Assembly (NCBI RefSeq): GCF_021155775.2
Contig: NC_060238.1
Span: 13,213,042 to 13,277,041 of the forward strand
DNA from: Neodiprion pinetum
Taxonomy: Eukaryota; Arthropoda; Insecta; Hymenoptera; Diprionidae
DNA length: 64,000 nucleotides
Reading direction: 5' to 3'
The first letter of the stretch is position 1. The number at the start of each line of letters is the position of its first letter. The translations under genes and the position numbers were made by a program. Positions 1 to 10,297 of the stretch are shown piece after piece. The notes below the pieces were generated by a model. That model was given only the letters and a program-made list of their open reading frames with translations, searched no databases and was not told where the DNA came from.

Positions 1-2
1 CC

Positions 3-386
3 ACGGGCGAATCCACAAAATTACACGCGCGTTATCGTGGACCGTTACTGGTCACGGAGGTCCTGCCGAGCGATACGTTCCGCCTCGCCGACACCAACGC
101 CAACGCTCGTGGGCGAAGATATGCTGCTACGGCGCACGCCAGTCTACTAAAAATTTGGCAGCCGGATGACGATGAACACGACTCGAAGGCCGATGAGAGC
201 GACAGTGGAGACAGCGACACGGATCATCACGACAACAAGGGAGAAACGAACAACGCTGACATCGAAGAAGAGGAGTCGACGACCCAAGTTCAAGACAAAC
301 GTGACTCCACGTCGAAAGCGCCGAAAGTGCGATCGTCTGGACGACAGTGCAAGCCAAACGTGCGACTGAATGATTACATGCGGTGA
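3..386 (+). pseudogene. Gypsy retrotransposon pol, C-terminal end of integrase (partial)
   Basis: An open frame enters from the left edge and ends at TGA 384-386 (127 codons visible). It reads like the C-terminal tail of a Gypsy-class integrase: a GPLLVTEVLPSDTFRL stretch (the GPY/F-like module that follows the catalytic core), then YAATAHASLLKIW, a Glu/Asp/Ser-rich linker and a basic terminal segment ending LNDYM. This tail order is common in insect Gypsy polyproteins. The catalytic core lies outside the window, so autonomy cannot be judged. No frame break is seen in the visible part. The 3' UTR or 3' LTR should lie just downstream, but no second LTR copy is in view to delimit it. Confidence 0.75.
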
Positions 387-1517
387 ATCCGCGGTAAACT
401 CAAAGAGAAGAGAGAAAACAAATCGTCATGTGATGTCTTACTTAGTCAGTGAATTGAGTGTTAGTTATACAAGCACAAAAAAAAAAAAAAAACAAGCGAA
501 GTGCTTCAGAATTAATTTAATGGTCTACATACGTATCTCGATGGCTCGAGACCGTGATTTTTTTTTACTCGTGATTAAACTCTCTGAATCTTCTATATGT
601 ATAAAAATTGTAATTCGTACCAAAACAAACATTCATACGGCAGAAAGAGAGGAAGCGAAATAGATACGTGTCGAGGGCGAACACGAACGGAGCGTGGCCG
701 AGTGTTAGAGAAAGAATGATGGCAGGGACGACGGTTGGTAACGGCGATTGCCAGAGTCGGGCGCGCGGCATTCGCGGCTCGATCACGTGGCTTACCAACC
801 ACGTGATCTGGTCGTGGGGCTGGCGAAAGGACCCCACCTCGCCCCAGTCTGACGCGTACCGTCCGAGAGAGAGTGTGAGTGAGACGCGAACGTGCGAGCG
901 AGGAGGCGAGTGCGACCCACGATTGAGTGGAGGGATCGCGACCCTCCACCTCAACGGTGCCTGTGTGGCCGGGATTCTCTGTGTGGGAGTCGTGGGTGCG
1001 CGTGTGTGTGTTCTGTGTGAACAAGGAGTGCAGTTGCGCAGTTACAGTAAGTGGGCGGGAGGCCGCATGGCGACGACGCCATTTTGTAAGACCAAACCGG
1101 GACGGGATATAACAGAGCGTTCAATCTCTCTCTTTCTGGCCAATTGTACGGCGAAGCCGAATAACTTGCCTTATGATTTGTAATGCCATTATTGGAATTA
1201 TTTCCTTTCAAATTTCTGAAAGAGAGCGAACTCTTTGAGTACAAATCCCCTCCACAGATCCTTCCGCCTATGCGTCATTCGGGAGTAAGTGTGAATAATT
1301 TCTTTGGAAAAACCTAGGACAATTTTACATAAAACTGAGCTTAAAAAAAGGCCAACGCTATGGGTTTAATAACAAAAAAAAGTCTAGTAGTCTGTTTATT
1401 AAAAGTTCACGCACACGCTATTTGACATTTCGTTTTTCGAGTCGTTAAATCCACAACGACTTGCAATAGTATATATATGTATATACACTAATTCTACGCA
1501 TGTAATTTATAACTGGA
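387..1517. other. Non-coding stretch, probable 3' UTR/LTR of the preceding Gypsy element
   Basis: No credible gene. A 171-codon open frame (668-1183) exists, but its product is compositionally odd and matches no family known to me. The position straight after a Gypsy pol stop suggests 3' UTR and LTR. It contains a poly-A run near 478-491, GT-rich stretches near 990-1020 and the palindrome listed separately. Confidence 0.4.
781..808. repeat. Perfect 10-bp palindrome with an E-box in each arm
   Basis: GATCACGTGG (781-790) and its exact reverse complement (799-808) flank the 8-nt spacer CTTACCAA. Each arm holds the CACGTG E-box core. It could be a paired bHLH-type site in an LTR promoter or a chance hairpin. 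Confidence 0.7.
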
Positions 1518-1519
1518 TA

Positions 1520-1763
1520 CAGTGCTCCCCCCCTAAGATATCCCTCTGTAAGATATTACTTCCCCTCATTTTACTATCATTTCCCCGCAATTCGGCTTCC
1601 CCACTATACTTAGTGTTGTTTACTTGCGCATGCGCGTAAGCCGCTACTATAAGTCAGCTGTCTACATATACACCCCACCTTTGAGGAGTAGAGGGGATAC
1701 CTCCCTAAGATATTTTTCCTGGAACCAGAGCCCCGAGTCTGAAATCTTAGGGGGGGAGCACTG
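1520..1763. mobile_element. Tc1/mariner-type MITE, 244 bp, TA target duplication
   Basis: Perfect terminal inverted repeats of about 20 bp start CAGTGCTC, run through seven C and end TAAGAT at the left end; the exact reverse complement is at the right end. TA dinucleotides flank both ends (1518-1519 and 1764-1765), as expected for Tc1/mariner insertions. There is no coding capacity. Similar TAAGATAT motifs recur inside both arms. Confidence 0.85.
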
Positions 1764-1765
1764 TA

Positions 1766-2638
1766 CTCTGAAAATAAAAGAGTGATTTTAGAAACTTGAA
1801 CTGAACACACTACACGAGACACTTAACGCATCAGAGTTCAATGACCACGTGCGCCGCGAAGCGCGAACTGATGCCGCTGGAACTTCTGAGTTCTGGTGCT
1901 GTCATAGTCATGAAACTCAACATGACAACAGTCGAACCAATTAGCTTTTCATGAAGAGTGAAAAATACATTTATTTAGCGATGAAAAAATTAATAATTTA
2001 CTGACGTGAAATGAGAGGATCGTATTAGAATATGATTAGGTATATCATTTCATGTTTTACCAAACATTGAAGGTGAGGTGTGGTGGCAGTCGCGACAGTA
2101 GTTTATATATGAGAATACAGATCCAAAGATAGCGACGCGCCCCCTACCTCCCCCCTGACCCCCCCGCCCCCTTGAATCCGCGGCGTTAACCCCCCCCCTG
2201 CCCCCTAAATCCACGGCGTTACCCACCCCTGCCCCCTAGATCCGCGGCACCTCCCCCCCCCCCCCCCCCCCCCCCCGCCGTTAATCATTTTCGCGGTTTG
2301 CCGCAAGATGACTATTTTCATAGGATTTGACACACAAACACACACACACACACAAAATAATTCCTGTCGAGACTTGTTTGGCGCCGAAAAGCCGCACATA
2401 AATCGGATAGGGTAAAAACCCGCTAGATGTATTGAAAAAATTCCAGGAAACGACCCCTGAAGGAAGGTTTGAAATGGCCTTTTGAATGCTTTTAACAATT
2501 TTTTTTTATTTAACATCAATTACATTTAGTTTTCTTATTCTATTCTGAATTATCTTATCCCAAATTTTGACGAGTAATATTATACATGTTATTTTCCATA
2601 TCCATATCAATTAAACATATTATTATTTCAAAATTGAC
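1766..2638. repeat. Non-coding stretch with C-rich imperfect tandem repeat and CA microsatellite
   Basis: From about 2137 to 2280 the sequence is a C-rich array of imperfect units around a CCCCCTaaATCCgCGGCgttAC core, ending in an uninterrupted run of 24 C (2253-2276). A (CA)n tract lies at 2330-2354. No gene is seen; open frames crossing the array are artefacts of the repeat. Confidence 0.7.
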
Positions 2639-3791
2639 TTATACCAATTTTTTTACAGTACCACTGATCGGATTATATTCAACATTGCGGTCATGCAAGA
2701 TCATGCAGTAGGCGGAAGTGTATGGTGGGAACGTAATGCTGAATTCAAATTCTAATCGAATTTCCACAGGTCCAGTTTTCAATGTTTCGTTCTGCTTGGA
2801 ACGATCGATGACGATAAGGGGAGCGTGGTTTATAAATTCCCGCTTCGGAAGCAAAGGCTCAGCTTCTTTCTTGTAGTAGGTGATTTAAAACCGAACATAC
2901 ATATCATTGAAAATGGCGTATTGATTATTGTATATATCAAGATTAATATTTCCGTAGGGATAGCACTGTGAGTTGAGGAAGGATTTCACATCTCTGATCC
3001 AAAAATGATCAAATACGCTGGCATTTCTCAGCAGCTCGTTTCTCCTTGCAGTTTGAAATCCTAGAACGACATACCTCGGCTTCTCAAGCTGCGTCGATGT
3101 CTTGACTGACCATATGTGCCGCGTTGTTGATGGGAGCATCGGATACACGTACGTTTCCCAAGAACGAAAACTCATGGATATGGCCGGATGCTTGGCGATG
3201 CAGTTGAGTAGCGTGATTTTCGGTTTATCTGCCAGTTCGATGTAGGGCAACAAACACTCGATTTTATTTATGGTGATTTTGAAGTTTTCCGTGTGCAAGG
3301 CCTGAATCACGGCATTCAAATCAGTGTTGGAACGTGTGAGAATTAACTCGTGTTTAGCATTGACGATGACTCGACGATAATCTTCGGCGAAGCCTAGCAC
3401 ATAATTGAACGGTAAAACAACATCGAAATTTCCAGCGGCATCGGTTAGTTCCTAATCCCCACTCAACCACCCGGTATTCTCCAGACTATATTGCTGGCCT
3501 GGAGTCAAGGATACGTAACCCTTTATAGTGCTGGTGATGCCAACATTTTTATTCCGATCAATCTCTACACCGTTCAACTCATAGCGAACTTCCTCAAACA
3601 AATGACAAACGGCCATATTGATCAATTTCGTAACCGTCACCGCAGCCACACCATTATCCTTTGTGATTTTTCCATGAATTTGTAGAGAGCTTTTACTGGG
3701 CAGTAAACACAAGTCTTGATGTTGAACAACAATATGGATTTCATCGTTGTTCTGAAAGGTGGATGATGCAAACGGCTGATGAGCATGAATC
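2639..3791 (-). pseudogene. Polinton/Maverick capsid-like protein, broken partial copy
   Basis: Three minus-strand segments in the order 3712-3452, 3400-2885 and 2854-2639 are collinear with the intact capsid-like protein at 52762-54243. Shared stretches include CHLFEEVRYELNGVEID, GFAEDYRR with VNAKHELILTRS, MSFRSWE, YPYGN and the C-terminal EYNP-SG-V-KLV. The segments are separated by stops and frame changes, so the gene is dead. Upstream of CHLFEE it carries extra sequence (EIHIVVQHQDLCLLPSKSSL, then a basic stretch) that looks like a capsid N-terminus and is absent from the intact gene, which has a phospholipase domain there instead. The homology stops at the inverted-repeat element beginning at 3795. 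Confidence 0.8.
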
Positions 3792-3794
3792 TCA

Positions 3795-4443
3795 CAAGGG
3801 GAGTGTCAAACTTGGGAATCACAGATTTCCATCACTTTTATATATATTGTAGGGCAGGGTCCCCTCAATAAATATATAAAGCGGCAAGACGCCATTCGTT
3901 TTTATTATTGAGAAATTTTAACTCAAAGTTCTATATGTAACTTAAGTAGAAGGAACCTTTTTACCGGTTGCAGCAATAGTTCCGTGGCGTAGCGGTAACG
4001 CTCTTGCTTACTGAGCGACTTTATTTTTGATAATATTGATTACTTTGTTATTATAATTATTACAAATCCTATTTTTATCATTTTTTGTATTTTTTCCTAA
4101 CTTAAAAATAAAAAAATAATTTATAGAAATATTAATTAATAATTATTTATTTTTGTATTAAATAATTCATATAAAAAAAAAAAAAAAGTAACTCTAACGG
4201 AACTTGAACAGCCGTTCGGTCCCTCAGTAAGCAAGAGCGTTACCGCTACGCCACGGAACTATTGCTGCAACCGGTAAAAAGGTTCCTTCTACTTAAGTTA
4301 CATATAGAACTTTGAGTTGAAATTTCTCAATAATAAAAACGAATGGCGTCTTGCCGCTTTATGTATTTATTGAGGGGACCCTGCCCTACAATATATATAA
4401 AAGTGATGGAAATCTGTGATTCCCAAGTTTGACACTCCCCTTG
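3795..4443. mobile_element. Inverted-repeat (foldback) element, copy 1, 649 bp, TCA flanks
   Basis: Long terminal inverted repeats of roughly 230 bp (left end CAAGGGGAGTGTCAAACTTGG, right end its complement) enclose an AT-rich centre with a poly-A run (4174-4187). TCA lies directly outside each end (3792-3794 and 4444-4446). Copy 2 at 39554-40201 is nearly identical. The left flank is Polinton capsid-like sequence, whereas the right flank is a BEL LTR cut internally, so the two flanks did not originally belong together. The arms hold tRNA-like sequence, listed separately. It has no open frame; the superfamily is not certain (3-bp duplication). Confidence 0.85.
4189..4262 (-). repeat. tRNA-like / Pol III promoter-like sequence in the right arm of the foldback element
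   Basis: On the minus strand the arm reads like a tRNA: an A-box-like TGGCGTAGCGGTAACGC, an anticodon-arm-sized segment (CTTGCTTACTGAGGGACC) and a B-box-like GTTCAAGTTCC, followed by a long T run that could end Pol III transcription. The left arm (about 3975-4020) keeps only the A-box half. The same arrangement is in copy 2 (about 39949-40022). Whether it is transcribed is unknown. Confidence 0.5.
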
Positions 4444-4737
4444 TCAGTTATGTATCAACACAACCGTCGTCACAAATACTACTTAGCGTCAGTTCAAATC
4501 AGAGATTCGAATTATAGGCTCACCAAGTTGGAGAGGAGCCAGAGTGTTGTCTGGCTCACGCGTATCAAGCAACTGCTTGTGCCAGCACATGTTGACCCGG
4601 CGTTTCTCCGACTTACCGTACTGCGCATGTCAGGTAGCCATTGTTTTCGAGTTCTGCACAGATTTGAAGGTGTGTGTCACACGTAATCACATGAGTGTAT
4701 CCCAATACAAGTAACTCTGCCGTGTAGGCACGATACA
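4444..4737 (-). repeat. BEL/Pao 3' LTR, truncated by the adjacent foldback element
   Basis: Matches 10794-11087 of the complete LTR base for base except one G/T difference. The remaining 496 bp (equivalent to 10298-10793) are missing: the copy begins exactly at the TCA beside the foldback element. Confidence 0.9.
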
Positions 4738-4747
4738 CACTCCCCCC
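4738..4747 (-). promoter_or_regulatory. Polypurine tract of the BEL/Pao element
   Basis: Reads CACTCCCCCC on the plus strand, a G-rich purine tract on the element's strand, directly beside the 3' LTR. This is where plus-strand DNA synthesis would be primed. Confidence 0.65.
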
Positions 4748-4834
4748 GTTGCGAATGAGTTAGCAATGTAATGTGTGATCATGGTATTGTACGATTTAAT
4801 ATGTGATACAGTTTATCAAATTCACAGATATTCG

Positions 4835-6292
4835 TCAAGAATTAATTGGTAAAGGACACAACAAAGTGACGTTTCGTTTGAACAACCCTTGTGCTGTTCT
4901 GACAGTGGCGACTCGTGCCACTCCATCATCCCCTGGATGGATTTCGACCACCACCCCCAATTGCCACCGCATACATGGTTGGTTCTTGTCCATGAGTAGT
5001 ACTATCTGATTGGTTGTGAGTTCACCCTGGGAAGAATGCCATTTCTGGCGGGCTTGGAGCTCGTGGAGATACTCCAAGTACCAGCGCTTCCAAAAGTCCT
5101 GTCTGGCCTTGGTAATGAATTGCCACACGCTAAGTCGGTCATCTGGGACATCAGAAAATTCATCTTCAGGTAGCATAGTGAGAGGACGCCCCATCAAGAT
5201 ATGGGCAGGTGTCAGTGCAATAGGATCGTTAGGATCACTAGATAATGAGCATAGAGGTCGAGAATTAAGTATGGATTCAATTTGTATGGCTAAGGAATTT
5301 AATTCCTCAAAGGTAAGAAGTTGTTCTTTCACCACTCGTTTGAAGTGATGTTTAAATGACTTTACAGCCGCTTCCCAAATGCCCCCAAAGTGAGGAGAAA
5401 GTGGAGGGTTGAAGTGTCAAGTAATGTTTTTCCTTACAGCATACTCGTTTACTTGGTCATGATGCGATTGGGAGGTGAATAAGGAGTGAAGTTCTCGTAG
5501 TTGGTTATTCGCGCCCACAAAATTGGTACCGTTGTCCGAATAAACATGAGACGGGACACCTCGAGGTCCAATGAACCGTCCGAAGGCACCCAGGAACCCG
5601 TCGGTGGTCAGATCGCTTATAATTTCGAGATGTACGGCCTTTGTCGCCATGCAAACGAATACACACCCATATACCTTGATCTTGGCTCGATTTCTGAATT
5701 TTCGTTCTTTGATGAATAAGGGTCCGAAACAATCTACACCCGCATGTGAGAATGCGGCTGAATCCGTGACTCGTGCACTGGGCAGGTCTGCCGTCTTTCC
5801 GTGCAGTAACACGGGACGATGTCGAACACATTCGACACATCGTCGGACAATTCGTCGTACTTGCCCCTTTCCATCTAGCAGCCAGAATCGGTGTCGAAGA
5901 TTTGAGAGTGTGCTCTGGATCCCAGAATGGAATGCATTCTCATGAGTTTCACGAATGATTAGATCAGTGACATGATGATGAGAAGGCAACAGAATCGGGT
6001 GTTTTTTGGTAAAAGAGATAGGTGCGTGTTTCAGGCGTCCGCCAACTCGAAGCAGACCCTGTTGGTCGAGAAATGGATTGAGACATCGAAGTCGTAGGTT
6101 TTTCGTCTCGCCAGTTTTCTTGATCTGTTCAATTTCGTCGTGGAATTGTTCATTTTGAATCAGAGTTAGGATTCTTAGTTCAGTCAACGCTCTTTCCTCC
6201 ACGCTCAAGAGTTTGTATTTAAATTCACTGGAGTTGCGCATGCGCAGACAATAAGTGAGAGAATTCACGAGAGTTGAGTAAGAAGAAAAACG
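4835..6292 (-). pseudogene. BEL/Pao integrase region of pol (two stops)
   Basis: Follows the RT/RNase H region in the same frame after a TAA at 6293-6295. It holds the zinc-binding region (ETHENAFHSG and CVECVRHRP, an HHCC finger) and the DDE core: first Asp in AGVDCFGP, second in YSDNGTNFVGA, and the Glu in FGGIWEAAV. A TGA at 5417-5419 interrupts the frame between the second Asp and the Glu. The C-terminal part reads through SRPLCSL, LTPAHILMGRPL and an end rich in hydrophobic and Arg residues (VARVATVRTAQGLFKRNV), as in BEL integrases. Function would be insertion of the cDNA into the host genome; this copy cannot make an intact enzyme without read-through. Confidence 0.9.
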
Positions 6293-8191
6293 TTAAAAGA
6301 TATCCGAGGTGGTGGATGACAAACAGGTGTTTTTCCTAACACCGGGAAGTTCCGATGGGGTCAATTGAATGGGAGTGGGCCACTTATCATGGTTTTGTGT
6401 GAGCCATGAAGGGCCCTCGAACCACATTTGATTGGTCAGGAACTCAGAGGGGAGTTGACCTCTGGATAAGCAATCAGCCGGATTGTCCTTCGTACGGACA
6501 TGTCTCCATTCGATTTTGTCTCGAAGAGACTGGATTTCTGTGACGCGATTGGCTTCAAAGACCTTGAGAGACTCGGGCGATCTTTTGAGCCATTGGAGGA
6601 CAATAGTAGAGTCAGACCAGAAGACAGTTTGCGATGTGGGGAAATCAAAGGCCGGTAGTGCGTCTCGATACAAGCGTGAGAGTAGCTGTGCACCACACAG
6701 TTCTAGCTTCGGAATAGTCATATCCTTGATTGGGGCGACTCTCGTTTTTGAGCACGCCAACCGGACAATCATTTGTCCCTGTTGGTCTGTTGATCTTACA
6801 TATAGACAAGCACCATAGCCAACCTGGCTTGCGTCACAGAAGCCGTGTAGCTCAATCTCAGTTGGATTAGGAAGCATGAGATTGCGCTTGATAGAAAAGT
6901 CCCTGATGGATGATAGCTGTTCCGCAAATTTGAGCCAGCGAGTGTGCAGTTCTTGAGGCACTGCCTCGTCCCAATGGACCTTAGATTTCCAACACTGTTG
7001 GATGATGGTTTTTGCAGCTAGTACCACCAGACCCAGCAGACCAATGGGATCGAAGATTTTCGCGATATCGGAGAGAATTGTTCGTTTAGTTATTTTTCGA
7101 GAGGCATCGATTGGACTGACAGTGTAGATGAAGCTATCGGTGAGTGAATTCCACGCAATGCCAAGAGTTTTCGAGATTGGATCGTTATTGATTGCACCAT
7201 CCAAGTCCAGGGTTCTTTCGTCAAGGTTGTCAAGGGCATGTTGATGATTGGACGCCCATTGTCTGAGCTCGAAACCTCCCTTTCTTACGAGTTGAATGAT
7301 CTCATCACGCAATTGGAGGATTTCAGTCAGGGAGTTGGCTCCAGTTAAGAGATTGTCGACATAAAGGTCTCGTTTCAAGATTTGAGAAGCCTTCGGAAAA
7401 TTGTGAGCTTCATCGTCAGCAAGTCGATTCACTGTCGCTAGAAATGGTGCAGCAGAGACACCGAAGGTAACTCGACGGAGTTCGTAAGTGCTGATAGTGT
7501 TGTTATGATAGTAGAGGATTCGTTGGAATTTGTGATGATCAGAGTGAACACAGATTTGGCGATACATCTGCGCAATATCTGAGGTCATAGCATAGACGTC
7601 AACACGAAAACGTAGGAGAATAGTGAAAAGGTTGTCTTGGATAGTGGGTCCGGTCAACAAGACGTCGTTCAGGGAGATACCCTTCTCGGATTTGGCAGAA
7701 GCGTCAAACACGACGCGCACCTTGGTAGTGGTGCTGGAAGCCTTAATCACTGGATGGTGAGGCATGTAATACCCGGGTTCGTGGTCATCTAGGACGTGCA
7801 CCATGTGACCAAGGTCAATATATTCCTGCATGACCTTGTAGTATTCAGCCTTGAGCTGCGCGTCAGCATTTAGCCTTCTTTGTAAGGACAGAAATCGTCG
7901 ATAAGCTTGATTCTTCGAGTTTCCAAAATCTACGTCTTCAATGCGGAAAGGCAGTTGGACAACGTAACGTCCTTCTGCGTTACGAGTCGTGTATTGTTGG
8001 TAATGTTGTTCACATAGGGAATTGTCTAGGGATCTGGAACCCCTTGGGCCCGCGTCTTCAATCGTCCAGAACCTAGTTAATTGACTCGACAAATCTGTCA
8101 GTTGACAGGATACAGGTTGCAAGTTATTGTCGTCGTTAATTCCCCCAGCAGCGACCCAGCCTAGTTGTGTTTTTGTATGATTAGGTCGCAA
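6293..8191 (-). pseudogene. BEL/Pao reverse transcriptase and RNase H region of pol
   Basis: A 632-codon open stretch. RT motifs are clear: RVVFDASAKS, SLNDVLLTGP, TSDIAQMYRQI and FGVSAAPF. The catalytic YVDD box reads YVDN (codons 7363-7352): the second Asp codon is AAT, one transition from GAT, so metal binding should be impaired. RNase H follows with GFCDAS, KLELCGAQLL and FWSDST, then ADCLSRG. The frame is shifted relative to the protease upstream by one base in a short A run near 8165-8180, and it ends at TAA 6293-6295, after which integrase continues in the same frame. The first ATG (8191) lies within the overlap with the protease and is not a true start. Confidence 0.92.
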
Positions 8192-8673
8192 TCGTTTCGT
8201 GGAAGGTTGATTTGTCCAATGGATAGGAGAGATAGAGTGATTCCCGATCCAATGAGGACGTCTACTGTTTGTGGTATGTGAAATTGAGGATCAGCCAATT
8301 TAATGTTTTTAGGTAAGTGAATTTTGTCGGGCGAGAAGGTCTCACTTGGACTTATGTCCGCGATTTGGTTAACTGTTAAGAATGTTATTGGTTTTTTAAA
8401 TTTACTATCGAGAGATTTACAAGTTACTTGAACAAGGTGTTTAGAGAAAGTTTGCATTCCATTAACTGCCCCGATGGGAAGTGAGCAAGTCTGCATTGGA
8501 AGTTTTAATTTCAGTGTTAGATTTTCTGTAATGAAATTGGCTGTTGCACAAGTGTCAAGTAAAGCACGAGCTTGTATGAATTTACCAGATGAGTCGCGCA
8601 GCTGTATGAGCGCGCTCATCATGAGTTGGAATCGCGGTGTTCGTAGGATCGTTGCGAGAGTGTGTGCGGCTAG
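8158..8673 (-). pseudogene. BEL/Pao aspartic protease region
   Basis: Lies in the same frame as gag, beyond a TGA at 8674-8676. The retropepsin-type active-site segment reads ALLDTCATANFITE, with Cys where most retropepsins have Gly (D-T/S-G); I believe DTC is used in some BEL families, so this may be normal here. The flap/substrate region VDVLIGSGI is also typical. The frame runs out at a TAG created by the 1-nt shift that separates it from the RT frame. It would process the Gag-Pol polyprotein. Confidence 0.8.
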
Positions 8674-9957
8674 TCAGGTTGTCGCGCTCTTGTCGGCGGC
8701 TGCAGTAGCAGGTGTTTCGATTCTTTGTGTATTGGTACCAGTGTGTTGATTAATTGTGTTTCGTGGATAATGTAACATGGTGTGATGGAATTTGTTACAG
8801 GTCTTGCATCTAATAGAGGTACAGGCCCCCTTGTGGTTCCGCATGCAGTTTTGGCAGAGTCGAGCTGATTTGACGAATTTAACTCGTTGATCAACTGTCA
8901 GTGTGTTGAAGTGAGGACACTTGTAAAGAGAATGAGAACCCTTGCAATGAGCACAGGTGCTAGAGATTGATGTTACAAGTGCTCGTGTTGTGTGTTCAGT
9001 CCTTTGGTATTTGCGAGGGTTGCCAGTTTGATCACGTCGTCGTTTGAATGAGTTAGTGTGTGATTCTGGTTTGCGTGAGCTGAGCTGGAAGGCTGTTTTT
9101 GTCACGAATTTACTAAAGAGTTCAAAGGTTGGAAGAATATTGTCATCGTCAAAGGTCTCCTCCCATTTATCTCTAATTTCTATTGGTAATTTAAGTTCAA
9201 GTATGCGCACCACAAATGCCTCGGTCGGTTTTGCTTTTAATGTATCTAAACAATTCAAGTGTTGGCGAGCTTCGTCTATGAGTTTAGTGAGATTTTCATT
9301 GGTCGGATTAGGTATGGGATTGAGATGCAAGAGAGCATCGTAATGTTTATATGCTAGCGGACGTTCCTTCTGATAAGTGTCAGTTAAAAGAGCCCAAGCC
9401 CTTTGATAGTTTTCTGCGCTTGCATCGAAAAGCGAGAGTTTGTGTGATGCCGTGCCGTGCAATGCTCCGCGGAGGTATATGAATTTGTCAATATCTTCAA
9501 CGTCTTCACGTTTTTCCATCATAGTCTGGAACTTGTTTTCAAAAGAAAGCCAATTTTCAAAATTCCCGTCAAATTTGGGTATTTCAGTCGTGGGGAGTTA
9601 AGCACGACGGTGTGTATCAGTCGTTGTGTTATTATTGGTTGAGTTATTGAGTGTACCCTTGTTAAGCAAGTCTTCAGCCGCGGCTCTTGCTTGATTGGCA
9701 TGTAATATTTTACTGGCAAGCTCGTAATAATTTTTGCGTAATTCATCAGCGAGAACTACCTCTGGGTTCTCGGGCCTTGTCGTTTCAAGTTTGTCGGCAA
9801 GTTTGTCATAGACTTTAAACCATCCTGCCAATTTATTAAAGCGCAAATTTGTTACTGTATGATTAGCTGTTTCGTCTTCGAATTCCCTTCGGATTGTTTT
9901 TATTTTCTTAGCAAGTGTCTCGCGTTTTGTGCCCAAGGGAATGTTTTTGGCGTCCAT
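8674..9957 (-). pseudogene. BEL/Pao gag (one internal stop)
   Basis: Starts at ATG 9957 and runs as one frame to TGA 8674-8676, interrupted only by TAA 9598-9600 after codon 119. The N-terminal 119 codons are a charged helical region. The following IPKFDGNFENWLSF motif is the usual start of the capsid-like gag domain, and the C-terminal third has the BEL-type cysteine/histidine array (CAHCKGSHSLYKC, LCQNCMRNHKGAC, RCKTCNKFHHTMLH). It would bind and package the RNA. The stop at 9598 removes the capsid domain unless it is read through. Confidence 0.9.
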
Positions 9958-10297
9958 TTTGAGATAGTTTTATATAGTAATAATATAATGTGAGAATCAC
10001 TGATGTGATTTGGAAGAAAAATTAAATATTTAGAATTTGATTAACAAATAACAAAATAAACAATCGCACACGCGGTGACAATTATTGCACAGTTTAAATA
10101 AATCAATGTATTATCGAATAATATTATTTACTGTTAATAGTAAGTTAATGTTGGAACTTATCTCTTGTCTTATTGCGTCCCACGATGCTGGTGGCAGGCG
10201 GTGGCGTCGTATTGCAGTTGACCTTCGATCTGTTGTAGATTCACTTGACACTCGTAAATCAGGGGTCGTGAGTTCAGACCTCACAGGAGGCACCAAA
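9958..10297 (-). promoter_or_regulatory. BEL/Pao leader with primer-binding site and tRNA 3'-half-like sequence
   Basis: On the minus strand, two bases after the 5' LTR, the primer-binding site TGGTGCCTCCTGTGAGGT runs from 10295 to 10278. Read on the plus strand, 10250-10295 looks like the 3' part of a tRNA: a perfect T arm (GTGAG-TTCAGAC-CTCAC), acceptor strand and genomic CCA, preceded by an anticodon-loop-like CTCGTAAA resembling tRNA-Thr(CGU). The complementarity to a tRNA thus extends beyond the usual 18 nt. The rest of the leader is AT-rich and has no gene. Confidence 0.65.

Noticed and set aside
668..1183. 171-codon plus-strand open frame
   Set aside because: No family signal, skewed composition, lies in a probable LTR/UTR; overlapping frames on both strands are equally long.
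2205..2519. 104-codon minus-strand frame with poly-Gly
   Set aside because: Produced by the C-rich tandem repeat.
10111..10296. 61-codon frame starting in the BEL primer-binding site
   Set aside because: Lies in the untranslated leader; the peptide derives from tRNA-like sequence.
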